Shown in pieces: positions 30,774-42,007 of a stretch of DNA of 64,000 nucleotides. The DNA is taken from positions 1-64,000 of the forward strand of contig NZ_JMKY01000005.1 of assembly GCF_000686585.1 (NCBI RefSeq). The letters are read 5' to 3'. How positions within the stretch are numbered: the first letter of the stretch is position 1; every line of letters starts with the position of its first letter. Both the position numbers and the translations under genes were made by a program. The DNA is from Mycoplasmopsis lipofaciens ATCC 35015. GTDB lineage: Bacteria > Bacillota_I > Bacilli_A > Mycoplasmatales > Metamycoplasmataceae. A model generated the notes under the pieces. That model worked only from the letters and a program-made list of their open reading frames with translations, made no database searches and had not been told where the DNA came from.

Positions 30774-31853
30774 ATGGAACATGAATCAAAAAGATTAAAG
30801 CTAAAAGTAATTGGTATTGGTGGTGCTGGAAATAATGCTATCAATTTATTACTAAATGAAAATTTATCAGATATTAGTTTATATATTGCAAACACCGATT
30901 CTCAAGATTTAGATAAAAGTATTTGTGAAAATAAAATTCTTTTAGGAAAAAATAATAACGGCATGGGTGCAGGGGGAAACCCTGAAATTGGTGCCAAATG
31001 TGCTAGTGAGAGCGAACAAGATATATACGAAAGTATTAAAGATGCTGACATTGTTATAATAGCAGCAGGATTAGGTGGAGGAACAGGAACTGGAGCGGCA
31101 CCAGTTATTGCAAATATTGCTAAAAAAGCAAATAAATTAACACTTGCAATTGTTACAACACCATTCGCTATTGAAGGTGATATCCGTGCTAATGTGGCAA
31201 ACGAAGGTTTTAAAAAATTAAAAACAGTTGTTGATTCTTATGTTCTTGTTTCTAATCAAAAAATATCAGATTCATATAATAAATTGCCAGTTTCTGAAAT
31301 GTTTAAATTTTCAAATACTGTTTTAAAAAATATGATTAAGATAATTAAAGAAATTGTATTTGAAACTGGTGCTATTAATTTAGATTTTAATGATTTGAGA
31401 GAAGTTTTAGTAAACGGACAAGATACTATTATTGGTTTAGGTAGAGCTGTTGGTAAGGAACGCTATAAAAAAGCAGTTGAAAATGCCTTAGCTCCTCTTA
31501 TGTTAGATGAAAATACAAGAAAATGTGAAAAAATTTTAATTCATATTATTTGTGATAAAAATACAAATTTTGATGAAATTGAACAAGCTAAAAAAATAAT
31601 TGATGGAAAATTAAAAAATGAAGAAAACAAGGCTCAAACATTTTTTGGTTTAAGATATTCAGAAACAACAGAAAAAGAAGAATTGTTCCAAGTCAATATT
31701 ATTGCAACAGGATTAAAAGATTGTTTATTAGATAATAACGATGATAATTCTTTCTCTAATATGTCAACAAATATCAATACTGTTAACACTTCTAAAAACA
31801 ATAATGAAACAAATGAAAGTTCTAAAGATCAAATACCAAATTTTTTTAGTTAA
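30774..31853 (+). CDS. ftsZ: Cell division protein FtsZ
   Basis: 359 aa. GTP-binding tubulin signature GGGTGTGAAP near residue 103, N-terminal VIGIGGAGNNAI, T5-T7 region GDIRANVANEGF and NLDFNDLREVL. The C-terminal domain is followed by an Asn-rich linker and the end DQIPNFFS, which resembles the universal IPxFL tail that binds FtsA and SepF. Walker-like strong GGAGG site before ATG. It polymerises with GTP into the division ring. Last gene of the dcw operon. Confidence 0.97.
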   Translation: MEHESKRLKLKVIGIGGAGNNAINLLLNENLSDISLYIANTDSQDLDKSICENKILLGKNNNGMGAGGNPEIGAKCASESEQDIYESIKDADIVIIAAGLGGGTGTGAAPVIANIAKKANKLTLAIVTTPFAIEGDIRANVANEGFKKLKTVVDSYVLVSNQKISDSYNKLPVSEMFKFSNTVLKNMIKIIKEIVFETGAINLDFNDLREVLVNGQDTIIGLGRAVGKERYKKAVENALAPLMLDENTRKCEKILIHIICDKNTNFDEIEQAKKIIDGKLKNEENKAQTFFGLRYSETTEKEELFQVNIIATGLKDCLLDNNDDNSFSNMSTNINTVNTSKNNNETNESSKDQIPNFFS

Positions 31854-31867
31854 TAATAGTAACACTA

Positions 31868-31908
31868 AAAAGCTATATGCTATCTATTTATAGCATGTGG
31901 CTTTTTTT
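31868..31908 (+). terminator. Terminator after ftsZ
   Basis: 16-bp stem AAAAGCTATATGCTAT/ATAGCATGTGGCTTTT with two G-U pairs and a T run. Confidence 0.85.
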
Positions 31909-31976
31909 ATATTTTTAAGATTAATATATAGTAAAATACTATAAAATAGTTATTTTGGAAAATATGGAGGCTTTAC

Positions 31977-32663
31977 ATGCATAGATTTTTTGTTGAAAAT
32001 AAAATTAATCAAGATTATTTTGAATTGTCTAAGGAAAATTTAAAACATATTAAAGTAGCTCGTCTAGAAAATGAATTTTTTTTATGTAATTATTTAGGAT
32101 GTTTTTATAAGTGTATTTTAGAAAATAATTTGGCTAAAATAATTGAAACAACCAATATTAATAATGAGGCTAAATATCAAATTATTTTAGCGTGTCCAAT
32201 TATAAAAATTAAACGTTTTGAATGAATATTACAAAAAGCAACAGAATTAGGCGTTACCAAAATTATTCCAATTATTACTCGCTATACAGACAATAATATT
32301 GTTAAATATGATTTAAAGAAAAAATATAATAGATTTTTAGATATTATAAAAAATGCAGCACAACAAAGTTTTCGCAATATTATTCCAGAATTATTAAATC
32401 CAATGCAATTAGAAAAATTTTTGAGTTTTTACAAAGATTTAAAAAAATATATTGCATATGAAAATGAAACAGTAGATTCGCAAGTAAATTATATTGAATT
32501 ATTGAATGATACAATTTTAATTGTTGGTCCTGAAGGTGGGTTTAGTGAAGAAGAAATTAAAATGTGTCAAAATTATGAAGCTCAGGTTGTTTCATTAGGA
32601 AAAAGAATTTTACGAGCTGAAACAGCTTGTTTATATATGTTGAGCAATTTAAAAGAAGCGTAA
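31977..32663 (+). CDS. rsmE: 16S rRNA m3U1498 methyltransferase RsmE
   Basis: 228 aa with one UGA at residue 83. MHRFFVENK at the start (PUA-like domain), QKATELGVTKIIPI in the middle and the SPOUT knot VGPEGGFSEEEI with LGKRILRAETA at the end, all typical of RsmE. It methylates N3 of U1498 in 16S rRNA. GGAGG site 7 nt before ATG; own promoter after the ftsZ terminator. Confidence 0.96.
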
Positions 32664-32728
32664 CAAAAAATAATTAGTTATTTATGTAAAATGAGATATT
32701 ATAAAGTTATAAAAAACTAAGGAGAAAT

Positions 32729-34642
32729 ATGAATAAAGAAATACTTAAAAATGATTTTTATGAAGCAGTTAACGATTCATGATTAAAAAAAGCAAAAATT
32801 CCTAATGACAAAAGTTCTGTAGGAGCATTTTTAGAAATTTTTTTAAAAAATGAAAAATTACTAAAAACTATGACAAAAGAATTAGTAGAAAAAAATGAAA
32901 ATCAAAAATTAGAGAATAAAATTTTAATTAATTATGTTGAATTATATAAATTATTATCTGATTTTAAAACAAGAAATGAATTAAAAGGAACTATTTTAAA
33001 ACAAGAATTACAAGCAATTATGAATTTAAATACTATTGATGATTTTATTGAAAATTATAATGAGTTTGTTTTGAAAGATTTTACAGTTCCGTTTAATTTT
33101 TCAGTTGGGCAAGATTTTAAAAACACTGAAGTTCAATTTTTAGAATTTTATGGACCAGAATTAATTTTGCCTGAGAAATCATATTATGATGATAAACACC
33201 CTTTAAAAGACGAGTTATTAAAAACTTTTAAAGAAATGTCAATTAAACTTTTATCACGTGGTTATTTTAGTAAAAAAGAAGCTAAAAAAATTGTTGAGCA
33301 AGCTTTAGAGTTTGATCAACAATTGGTTGAATTTTCTTTAAGTGCGCAACAAAAAAATGATTATGTGGGCTTATATAATCCAAAAATGATTAGTGATTTA
33401 AATGAATATAGTAAAAATATTGATTTCAAAAAACTTGCACAGGGATTAGTAAATAAAGAAGTAACAAAAATTAATGATATTTACCCTCATTTTAGCCAAA
33501 ATATCGATAAATTAGTCAATGATAAAAACTTAAATATTATAAAATCATGAATGTATTTAATGACTCTTTTACATTATGCAATTTATACAGATGACAAATC
33601 AAGAGTAATAAGTGGTGAATATGAAAGAAAACAAAGCGGAATAGCAAAACCAATGAATAAAAATAAACATGCATTGCATGTAGCATATTCTTTATTTAAA
33701 ATGCCAGTTGGATTATATTATGCTCAAAAATATTTTGGCAATGATGCTAAATTAGATGTTTTAAACAAAGTAAAAAATATGATTAATGTTTATGAAAATC
33801 GTTTAAAGAATAATAATTGATTGTCTGAAGCAACAAAAACAAAAGCTATTATTAAGTTGAAATCATTATCTGTTCACATCGGTTTTCCAAATCAAATAAG
33901 ACCTTATTATAGCAAGATTGAAATTCAAAAAGATGAACAAGGTGGTAATTTAATAGAAAATATTATAAACATTGCCAAAATAAAAAATCAATTTATGTTT
34001 TCAACATATATGGAACCGGTTAATAAGGAATATTGAAGTATGAGTCCAATGGAAGTTAATGCTTACTATAATCCTTTATTAAATCAAATAGTTTTTCCTG
34101 CTGGAATATTAAATAAACCATTTTATTCAATGAGCCAGTCTTCATCTCAAAATTATGGTGGTATAGGAGCGGTTATTGCTCATGAAATTTCTCATGCTTT
34201 TGATAATAACGGCGCAAACTTTGATGAAAATGGAAATTTAAATTCTTGATGAACACCGGAAGATTATAAAAAATTTGAACAATTGGGTCAAGATATGGTT
34301 GAATTGTTTGACGGGGTTGATACTGAATTTGGTAAATGTAATGGACGTTTAACAGTTTCAGAAAATATTGCTGATGCAGGCGGTATTAGTTGTGCTTTAG
34401 AAGCTTCAATGAAAGAACCAAATCATAATTCTAAACAATTTTTTAAACATTGAGCAATTATTTGAAGATCAAAATATAAAGAAGGTAGAGCTAAAACATT
34501 ATTGGCTACAGATCCACATGCACCAACTAAATTAAGAGCTAATCAACAAGTTAAAAATCTTGATGAATTCTATAAAGCTTTTAAAATTAAAAAAGGTGAC
34601 AAAATGTATTTAGAACCTGAAAAAAGAGTAAAAATTTGATAA
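32729..34642 (+). CDS. pepO: M13 family zinc metallopeptidase (PepO-like)
   Basis: 637 aa with UGA tryptophans. Zinc site HEISH at residues 485-489, third ligand ENIAD with E545 and D549, and the conserved segment [16 protein letters not shown] and [18 protein letters not shown] at the C-terminus. No signal peptide, so probably a cytosolic oligopeptidase as in lactococcal PepO, which degrades peptides of up to about 35 residues. AAGGAG site; followed by an intrinsic terminator. Neighbour of rsmE, but with its own promoter region of 65 bp. Confidence 0.94.
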
Positions 34643-34644
34643 TT

Positions 34645-34676
34645 AACTTCTCCTAATTAAGGAGATGTTTTTATTT
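34645..34676 (+). terminator. Terminator after pepO
   Basis: Stem TCTCCT/AGGAGA and flanking AAC/GTT with a T-rich 3' side. Confidence 0.75.
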
Positions 34677-34803
34677 TATAGATATGTTTCCATACTTTTT
34701 TGATAACTAAAAAAGACAAAACCCTGTATTACAATTATCAATTTATAATTTAAATATTGATATTTAACATATTTAGTTAAAAATATTATAAAAAGGAGTA
34801 AAT

Positions 34804-36507
34804 GTGAATATAAAAGGTATTGGTGCAAGTAAAGGTATTGCAATTGCTAAAGTATTTAAAATTGAAGAATTACCAGTAGAAGTTACTAAAGAGGCAAAAA
34901 ATGTTGAACATGAAATAGAATTATTTAATAATGCAGTAAAAGTTGTTTCTAATAAAATTCAAAAAACTATTGATATAGCAAAAAATGAAGATCAAAAAGC
35001 AATTTTTGAAGCTCATATGCAAATAGCGAATGACCCATTTGCAATTGAGTCAATTATAAATAAGATTAAAGACAACAATGAAAGTGCTGAATATGCAACA
35101 AAATCATTTTTTGAAGAGCAAGCAGCAATGTTTGCTTCTATTGATGATGAATATATGAAAGAAAGAGCTGCCGATGTAAAAGATATTATGAAAAAATATC
35201 TTTATGTTTTAAATGACATTGAAGAACCTGATTTAACTTCAATTAAAGAAGAAGTTGTTGTTGTAGCTTATGATTTAAGTCCAAGTCAAACTGTACAATT
35301 GGATAAAAAATATGTTAAAGGTTTTGCTACAAATATTGGTGGTCCAACAAGTCATACTGCAATTATGGCAAGAAGTTTAATGATTCCTTCTGTTGTAGGT
35401 ACAAATAGTATTTTAGAAAAAACTAAAAATGGTGAAACTATTATTATTGATGGTATAAAAGGTGAAGTAATAATTGAACCAAATGCTGATGAAATAGAAA
35501 AATATAGAGAAGAATTGTTAAAATATGAAAAATATTTAGAAACCATTGCACAATTTAAAGGAAAACAATCAATTACTAAAGATAAACATCATGTTGAATT
35601 AGCGGCAAATATCGGTAGTCCAAAAGATGTTGATTCAGTTATTGAAAATGATGCCGAAGCAGTAGGTTTATTTAGATCAGAATTTCTTTACATGGATAAT
35701 GATCACTGACCAACTGAGGAAGAACAATTTGCAGCATATAAAGAAGTTGTTGAAAGAATGAATAATAAGAGAGTTGTAATTAGAACCCTTGATATAGGTG
35801 GAGATAAAACTCTTAAATATTTTGAATTTCCACATGAATTAAATCCATTTTTAGGTTATCGTGCAATAAGATTTTGTTTAAAAAATCATGATATTTTTAA
35901 AACTCAATTAAGATCTTTAGTTAGAGCAAGCGCTTATGGAAAAGTTGCTATAATGTTTCCAATGATAACTAATGTACCAGAATTTTTAGATGCTAAGAAA
36001 ATTTTTGATGAGGCCTATGATGAAGTTGTGAAAGCAGGACATAAAGTTGCAGATAAAAAAGATATAGAAGTCGGATTAATGATGGAAACACCTGCAGCAG
36101 CTGTTTTATCAGATCAATTTTGTAAATATGCTGATTTCGTTTCAATCGGAACTAATGATTTAATTCAATACTCAATGGCAGCGGATAGAATGAGTGAATC
36201 TATTTCTTATTTATATCAACCTCTTAATCCATCTATATTAAGATTAATTAAAATGGTTATCGATGGTGCTCATGTAAATGGAAAATGAGCTGGTATGTGT
36301 GGTGAAATGGCTGGAGATAGCAGAGCATTACCATTATTGCTTGGTCTTGGATTAGATGAATTTTCAATGGGAGCTGGTAACATTTTAGTTGCAAGAGAAT
36401 TAGTGTCAAAACTAAATAAAAAGGAAATGGAAAATATTGCTAATCAAGCAATAAAATTAGATACTGAGGAAGAAGTAATTAATTTATTAAATCAAAAACT
36501 TCAATAA
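34804..36507 (+). CDS. ptsI: PTS Enzyme I (phosphoenolpyruvate-protein phosphotransferase)
   Basis: 567 aa. GTG start at 34804 (the overlapping ATG at 34802 is closed at once by an in-frame TAA in the next codons), with AAAGGAG 5 nt upstream. Active-site His in [12 protein letters not shown] at about residue 184, PEP-binding [30 protein letters not shown] with the RTLDIGGDK loop, and the C-terminal signature [17 protein letters not shown] and MCGEMAGD. It takes phosphate from PEP and passes it to HPr to start sugar uptake. This and pfkA indicate a sugar fermenter. Confidence 0.97.
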
Positions 36508-36527
36508 AAAGACAAATTTGTCTTTTT
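36506..36527 (+). terminator. Terminator after ptsI
   Basis: Perfect palindrome AAAAAGACAAATTTGTCTTTTT with following T run. Confidence 0.75.
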
Positions 36528-36597
36528 TATTTTTTTAATTTTAAATTTATTATAGAATTTTTTATATTTAATTAATTTCTACAATTAAAAATTAAGG

Positions 36598-39252
36598 ATG
36601 AAAATGAAAAAAAATAGAATTTTGTTTTTACTTTCAAATTTGACGATAATACCATCATTTTTTGTTAGTTGTGTAAATGCTAAAAATAATGCTAAACATG
36701 AAGTAATACCAGCAACAAAAATTAACCCCAACACTATTATTCCAAACAAAAAAGTAATACCTGCTACAAAAATAAATGTTGATACCGTAATTAAAAATAA
36801 AAAAGTAATACCTGCTACAAAAATAAATAATAATGCAATAAAAAAGTTGAAATATTATAAATTGGTTAATCCTAAAACGTTTAGCGTTGATTCAAATCAA
36901 CAATATGGCAACAATTTTAATTATGGTGATGTACCTTTAAGAGAAGTTAGAGATGAATTTATCACATCTGATGATATTGTTCAAATGATTGATTACATAG
37001 TTTGAAGTAAATTATCGGTTAACTATAATTTTGGTGATAGAAACATAGATACTAATATTGTTGCAAACGGTTATTCAAAATGATTAATAAATAATTGAAG
37101 AGATTATCCATTGTATAGTTTATCAGCTGGAGCATTAGATTTTACTTTAAAAAGTGGTAGTAATTTTGTGGGTATAATACATAATCCTGTTTATTCAAAT
37201 GAATGAGAATATTCTAATGATTTACATAATTCATTTATTGAATTTATAACAAATGGCTTAATTAATCTAGATTCTTCAATGACTGATGTAGATAGAGCTT
37301 TTTTTCTATGACGTTATGTTGCGGAGTGATTTGATTATTCTTATGACTATTCAACTAAAACATTACCAAGAGCAGTCAATGATCATAAGGCAGTTTGTTC
37401 ATTGTATTCAACAGCATATACTTTACTTTTGAATTTAGCTGGTGTTAAAGCTATTCCAATGTTAACTGGTAATGATGGCGGAGAGTCTGAATTGCATCAA
37501 GTAACTTGAGTTAATTTAGATTTAAATAATGATGGCAATTTTAAATGATATTTATCAGATGCAACATGAGGAAGAGTAAATGGTTCTAAATTAAATAGTA
37601 AATTTTTATCCTATTTAGATCCTACTATTATGAATTTATCTGAATTCTTAAAGCCTGTTTCGCTTGATCCAGATACTGCAAATATTAAAACCCAATATTT
37701 TAATAAACGTTTTTGGTGATTAAAATGAGATGATTTTTTCTTGGATAAATCAAAAATTGCTTATGGTAAGAATTTAGAAGAATTGATTAATAAAAAAATT
37801 ATGACTACGAGATATTCTAGAGAAAGAGATAAACGAAGTAGATCTGTTTTTTATAATGGTTATTGATACACTTTAGTTAAAACAAAAAACCAAAGAAAAA
37901 CTATATATAAATTAATGAAACAAAAAATTAATGAATATGATGGTGAAGAGGTTGATTTAAAACAATTAATTGGTGAAGAAAATTATAATGGAATAGAATC
38001 ATCATTTAAAGATTTTTATCCTCATTTATTTTCATACAAAAATAACTTAATATTTTTAAAAAATGATTATAGATTTGCAAATAAAACTTTTTTTATTTAT
38101 AATATGAAGACTAATAAAAGTATAAATATTGCAATTCCTTCAGATGGAATTGATAATGAAATGAATACATATTATGTTTTTAATAATCAAATATATTATC
38201 AATTGAAAAATTCGGAATTAAAGGTTTTAAATTTAACTGAAGAACAAAGGGAATTTATTTTTGGCGAAAATAATTACGACATAAGTGATTTGGAAAATCA
38301 ATTATTAATTAGTAAAACAATTTTATCTTCAATTTTAATTGGCCACGAATTTGGAAATATCACAAGTGAAGAGAAACTATTAATTGATAAAAAGATAGCT
38401 GAGTTTGAGAATTTTATAAAAAATAACACTTCTTTGACTCATAAACAAATATTAAATAAAATTAATGAAATTAAAGAGTTTGAAATTAACATTTATGATT
38501 TAGTTAACAAAAAACCTTCATCTACAATTGCAAATAAAACAATGGATGATATTTATTTTGTCAATTCAGAAAATATTGAAAAATATGGTTTTAATTTCGA
38601 TGGTTTTTTAGCGATGAAAAAATTATCAAGTACCACTAATCTCGGTTTAGGATTAAGATATAACGTTTACTATGGTAAAACAAAAAATTCAGTTACAAAT
38701 TTGATTTTGAACAATGTAACTAAGTCAAATTTGTTTATTAAAGATAAGAATTTATTAAAAAATGGTTTCTATTATATCGAAGCATTTTTACCTTCAAAAT
38801 CTAGCGAGATATATCAAAGTAAAATATTTGAAGTTAAATATTCAAACAATAATTTTGAAAGTCCTTATGTAAATTCATTGTTATATAAATTTTATAATTC
38901 TAATTTTAATTCATTAAATGATAATGTTGTTTTATCAACAACTATTAATAATTGAAACAGTGATTTATTTAATGTAAATGCTAAATTAATATATTACAAT
39001 CCTTTTACAAAAATAAAAACAGTCTTAAAAGAAATTAACAATATTAAAAGTTATTATAAATTAAATTACAATATTGGTCAAATTAATAACTCTAATACAG
39101 GCTTATATTATGTTGAATTAGATGTAAATAAAACAAATATAGATTTATCTTATAAAGTCTATTCAACATTTTATTGAGCGTTTACTAAAGATAATAATTC
39201 GGATAATTTTAGTGAGTGGAGTGAAGCAATTAAATTTATTAATCAAAATTAA
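36598..39252 (+). CDS. Transglutaminase-like domain lipoprotein
   Basis: 884 aa with many UGA tryptophans. Signal peptide with lipobox FVSC, Cys25 lipidated in the mature form. Then three copies of a 17-residue repeat with the core KVIPATKIN (residues 35-83). The central domain has the transglutaminase/papain-fold triad: Cys267 in KAVCSLYSTAYTLL, His300 in ELHQVTWVNL and Asp321 in WYLSDATWG, a spacing typical of the bacterial transglutaminase-like superfamily. The C-terminal 450 residues are Asn-rich with beta-type sections (TFFIYNMKTNKSI) that may be a propeller, then helical. Known members of this fold are cysteine proteases or cross-linkers; activity is inferred from the triad only. Starts at ATG 36598; a second ATG follows two codons later. 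Ends at a very strong hairpin. Confidence 0.85.
36700..36846 (+). repeat. 51-bp tandem repeat coding KVIPATKIN
   Basis: Two full units (36700-36750, 36751-36801) and one partial unit (36802-36846), 51 bp each, in frame. Copies 2 and 3 are almost identical over their first 27 bp (AAAGTAATACCTGCTACAAA). Copy number may vary between strains because the unit is a multiple of three. Confidence 0.85.
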
Positions 39253-39254
39253 AT

Positions 39255-39301
39255 AAAAAGCAAGAAAACAAAAGGTAAATTTCTTTGTTTTCTTGCTTTT
39301 T
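39255..39301 (+). terminator. Strong terminator after the transglutaminase-like lipoprotein gene
   Basis: Perfect 18-bp stem, AAAAAGCAAGAAAACAAA with TTTGTTTTCTTGCTTTTT, 11-nt loop. By far the longest perfect hairpin of this kind here. Confidence 0.92.
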
Positions 39302-39376
39302 ATAGTAGAATAAAAAAGAATTTATTAAATAAATTCAATTTGATCAAATTTAATTTAAAAAACACTATTATGGATT

Positions 39377-39410
39377 CACTTGGGTGTGCCTTGAGAAAAG
39401 GTGCTAGGTG
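39377..39410 (+). promoter_or_regulatory. Stem-loop leader of rpsB-tsf
   Basis: GC-rich island in AT-rich sequence: outer helix CACTTG/TAGGTG, small bulge, inner helix GTGCCTT/AAGGTGC with a GAGAA loop. A TATTAT -10 candidate lies at 39366-39371, so the hairpin would be at the very 5' end of the mRNA, about 45-70 nt before the rpsB ATG. Pairing was found by eye. It could be an S2-binding site, as other bacteria have S2 leaders at this position. Confidence 0.55.
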
Positions 39411-39454
39411 TTAGAAATAATAGGAAGTATAAAACAAACTAAAGGAAACAAAAC

Positions 39455-40402
39455 ATGTCAGATAAAAATATTAAAAACACAAATGAAGTTGCAAACAATA
39501 GCAACGATAAACAAGAAAAAAACCAAGATAAAGAAGCTAAAAAATTAATAGTTTCAAAAGATAAATTATTAGAAGCTGGTACTTATTTTGGTCACAAGAA
39601 AAGTCAATGAAATCCTAAAATGAAGGAATTTTTATTTCCTCAAACTAAAAGAGGAATTCATATTATTAATTCAAACGTAACATTACAACGTTTAGATTTT
39701 GCATACAATTTACTATTAAAATATGTATCAAAAAATCCTCGTACTTCATTTATTTTTGTAGGTACTAAAAAGCAAGCTAAAGAAACAATTAAGGAAAATG
39801 CTTTAAGAACAAATAGTTTTTATGTTGCAGATCGTTGATTAGGCGGAACATTAACTAACTCACAAACTATTTTTAAAAGAGTTAAATATATGGAAGAACT
39901 TGAAGCTTTAGCTGCTAAGGGTTTTCAAGGTAGAACTAAAAAAGAAGGTTTATTACTTCAAAAAGAATTAGATAAATTACACAAAAACCTTAATGGTATT
40001 CGTAAAATGCAAGGACTACCTAATTTTATGATTATTGCAGATCCAAATGAAGATGAAATTGCAGTTAAAGAAGCACGTAAAAAAGGTGTTAAAATAATTG
40101 GTATCTTAGATTCAAACACAAATCCAGATTTAGTTGATTTTGGTATTCCTGCAAATGATGATTCAGCTAAAAGTATTACATTAATAATGACAGTGTTAGC
40201 TGATGCTATAGCTGTTGCAAGAGGTGGAAAAGCATTATTTGCTTATCAACCAGATGAAAATATTGAATTTCCAAAATTTGAAGTAGAGCAAAATAATAAA
40301 AAACCAATTTACAATAGAAAACCTTTTCAAAAAAATAGTGATTTTAAAAAAGTAGACTCTTCTGAAAAAAATGAAAATAGTAAAGAAGAAAAAGGAGAAT
40401 AA
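39455..40402 (+). CDS. rpsB: 30S ribosomal protein S2
   Basis: 315 aa, longer than the usual 240-260. An N-terminal extension of about 35 residues (Asn/Lys-rich) precedes the S2 core, [20 protein letters not shown], and a C-terminal Lys/Asn/Glu-rich tail of about 40 residues follows [13 protein letters not shown]. Core motifs [34 protein letters not shown] and [23 protein letters not shown] are all intact. AAAGGAAA site. The stop is 1 nt before tsf. Confidence 0.97.
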
Positions 40403-40403
40403 T

Positions 40404-41282
40404 ATGGCTGTAGATAAAATGTCATTAATCAAAGAACTTCGTGAACGTACAGGCGGAGGAATGGTTGATTGTAAAAAAGCACTTGAAGAAAGTGAATGAG
40501 ATATTGAAAAAGCAATTATTCAACTTAAAAGCAGTGGAAAAATAAAAGCTGCTAAAAAAGCTGGAAGAGTATCTGCAGAAGGTCTTGTTGCAATAGCTAA
40601 AAACAACAGTAAAGCTGTTATTGTTGAAGTTAATTGTGAAACAGACTTTGTTGCTAAAAACGAAAAATTTAAAGAAGCAGTTGAAAAAATAGCTAATGCA
40701 ATTTTAACTTCAAATGCAACTTCAATTGAGGAAGCATTAACTGTTAAAGTAGAAAACGAAACAATTGGCGAATATTGTGAAAATCTAACCGCAACAATTG
40801 GTGAAAAAATTTCATTCCGCCGTTTTAATAAAGTAGAAGCAACAGAAGGTCAAACATTAGGAGCATTTGTTCACATTAATGGTAAAATTGCTGCTATTAC
40901 TAGAGTTGAAGGTTCAAAAGAGGAACCAGCAAGAAACGTTGCAATGCATGCAGCAGCTATGAAACCAGAATTTATTTTTGAGAACGAAGTTCCTCAAGAA
41001 AGAATTGAAATATTTAAAAAAGAATTTGTTGTTCCTGCTAATTTTGATAAAAAACCTGCAAATATTCAAGAAATGATTATTAAGGGTTCATTAGACAAAA
41101 AAATTGCTGAAGTTGTTTTAGTTAAACAATCATTTATGATGGATGACAGTGTTTCAATTGAAAAATATTTAGCAAACAATGGTGAAACATTATTAGAAGC
41201 TATTCGTTATGGTGTTGGTGATGGAATTGAAAAAGTTGAAACAGACTTTGCAGAAGAAGTTGCAGCACAAATGAAACAATAA
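40404..41282 (+). CDS. tsf: Elongation factor Ts
   Basis: 292 aa. N-terminal UBA-like MSLIKELRERTGGGMVDCKKALEE and the core KAVIVEVNCETDFVAKNE with TDFVA, which contacts EF-Tu. It exchanges GDP for GTP on EF-Tu. AAAGGAG site at the end of rpsB; the two genes form one operon closed by the terminator at 41296. Confidence 0.97.
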
Positions 41283-41295
41283 TTATTTCTAATCT

Positions 41296-41318
41296 AAGCG
41301 CTTTTGCGCTTTTTTCTT
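41296..41318 (+). terminator. Terminator after tsf
   Basis: AAGCGC/GCGCTT stem with TTTT loop and T run. Confidence 0.85.
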
Positions 41319-41483
41319 TTTCTTTATAAAAAGTAAAAACAAATTATTCATTGTGTATTTTAAGTTAAAAGTTATTTTTTATAAGTGATAAGAGCAAAAA
41401 AACTACTTTTTAATAGTTATCAACAATTTGTTTTTTATTAAAAAAATGCAAATGAGGATTTTCAACTTTTTTAAAATAAATGT

Positions 41484-41966
41484 ATGACAAATTTACAAAA
41501 TACAAATACAATAACAGCTTTGCCTGTTTTAAAACCAATTATTTTAACACCAAATTTCGTCCAAAAAATTAAAGGAGAATGTATAAAATCGGACGTGATG
41601 ATGTTAATTGCTGAAGATGAGGAATATGTTTTCTTTGTTTCTTGTTTAAAAGAATTTGATGAGAAATGTTCTAATTCCGATGTTATTAAAATAAATACAA
41701 CTGAGGGGGTTAGTGAAAAAGGTGATACAGAAAATATTACTATTGCAAAAGCTATAGATCTTTCAATAATTTATAAGATGGATTATTTTGAATTGAAGAA
41801 AAAGTTGCAAAATGAAAACAATGAAGTTGAAAAATTGCCCTATTTAGGTATTAAAAACCAATTAGAGGTTGTTAACAAAATAACTGAAAAATTAAGCAGC
41901 ACTGACGATTTACCAAAATTAGTCATTATTAAAAAATCGAAACAGAAAAATAAGAATAAAAAATAA
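41484..41966 (+). CDS. Small protein resembling the Lon N-terminal domain
   Basis: 160 aa. Residues 10-75 (ALPVLKPIILTPNFVQKI then EEYVFFVSCLKEFDEK) follow the pattern of the Lon substrate-binding domain: an LP-x-L strand, a P, helix, then a long strand and acidic loop; the GxxS helix of Lon is replaced. No ATPase or protease domain follows. The end is Lys-rich and helical. A TAAAAT hexamer ends only 7 nt before the ATG and there is no ribosome-binding site, so the mRNA could be leaderless. Weakly supported, could be an unrelated fold. Confidence 0.6.
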   Translation: MTNLQNTNTITALPVLKPIILTPNFVQKIKGECIKSDVMMLIAEDEEYVFFVSCLKEFDEKCSNSDVIKINTTEGVSEKGDTENITIAKAIDLSIIYKMDYFELKKKLQNENNEVEKLPYLGIKNQLEVVNKITEKLSSTDDLPKLVIIKKSKQKNKNKK

Positions 41967-42007
41967 AAAATATTGGAATTCATCATTAAAAAATTCCAAT
42001 ATTTTTT
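41965..42007. terminator. Bidirectional terminator between converging genes
   Basis: Perfect 16-bp stem AAAAAATATTGGAATT/AATTCCAATATTTTTT, 11-nt loop, overlapping the last base of the degV stop. It serves the gene at 41484 and the operon ending in degV. Confidence 0.9.

Noticed and set aside
36700-36846. CRISPR-like short repeats
   Set aside because: Repeats are 51 bp, directly tandem with no unique spacers, and code in frame for a peptide repeat in a lipoprotein.
41417-41425. DnaA box-like TTATCAACA
   Set aside because: A single copy with no cluster and no dnaA/dnaN neighbour, so no origin of replication is claimed.
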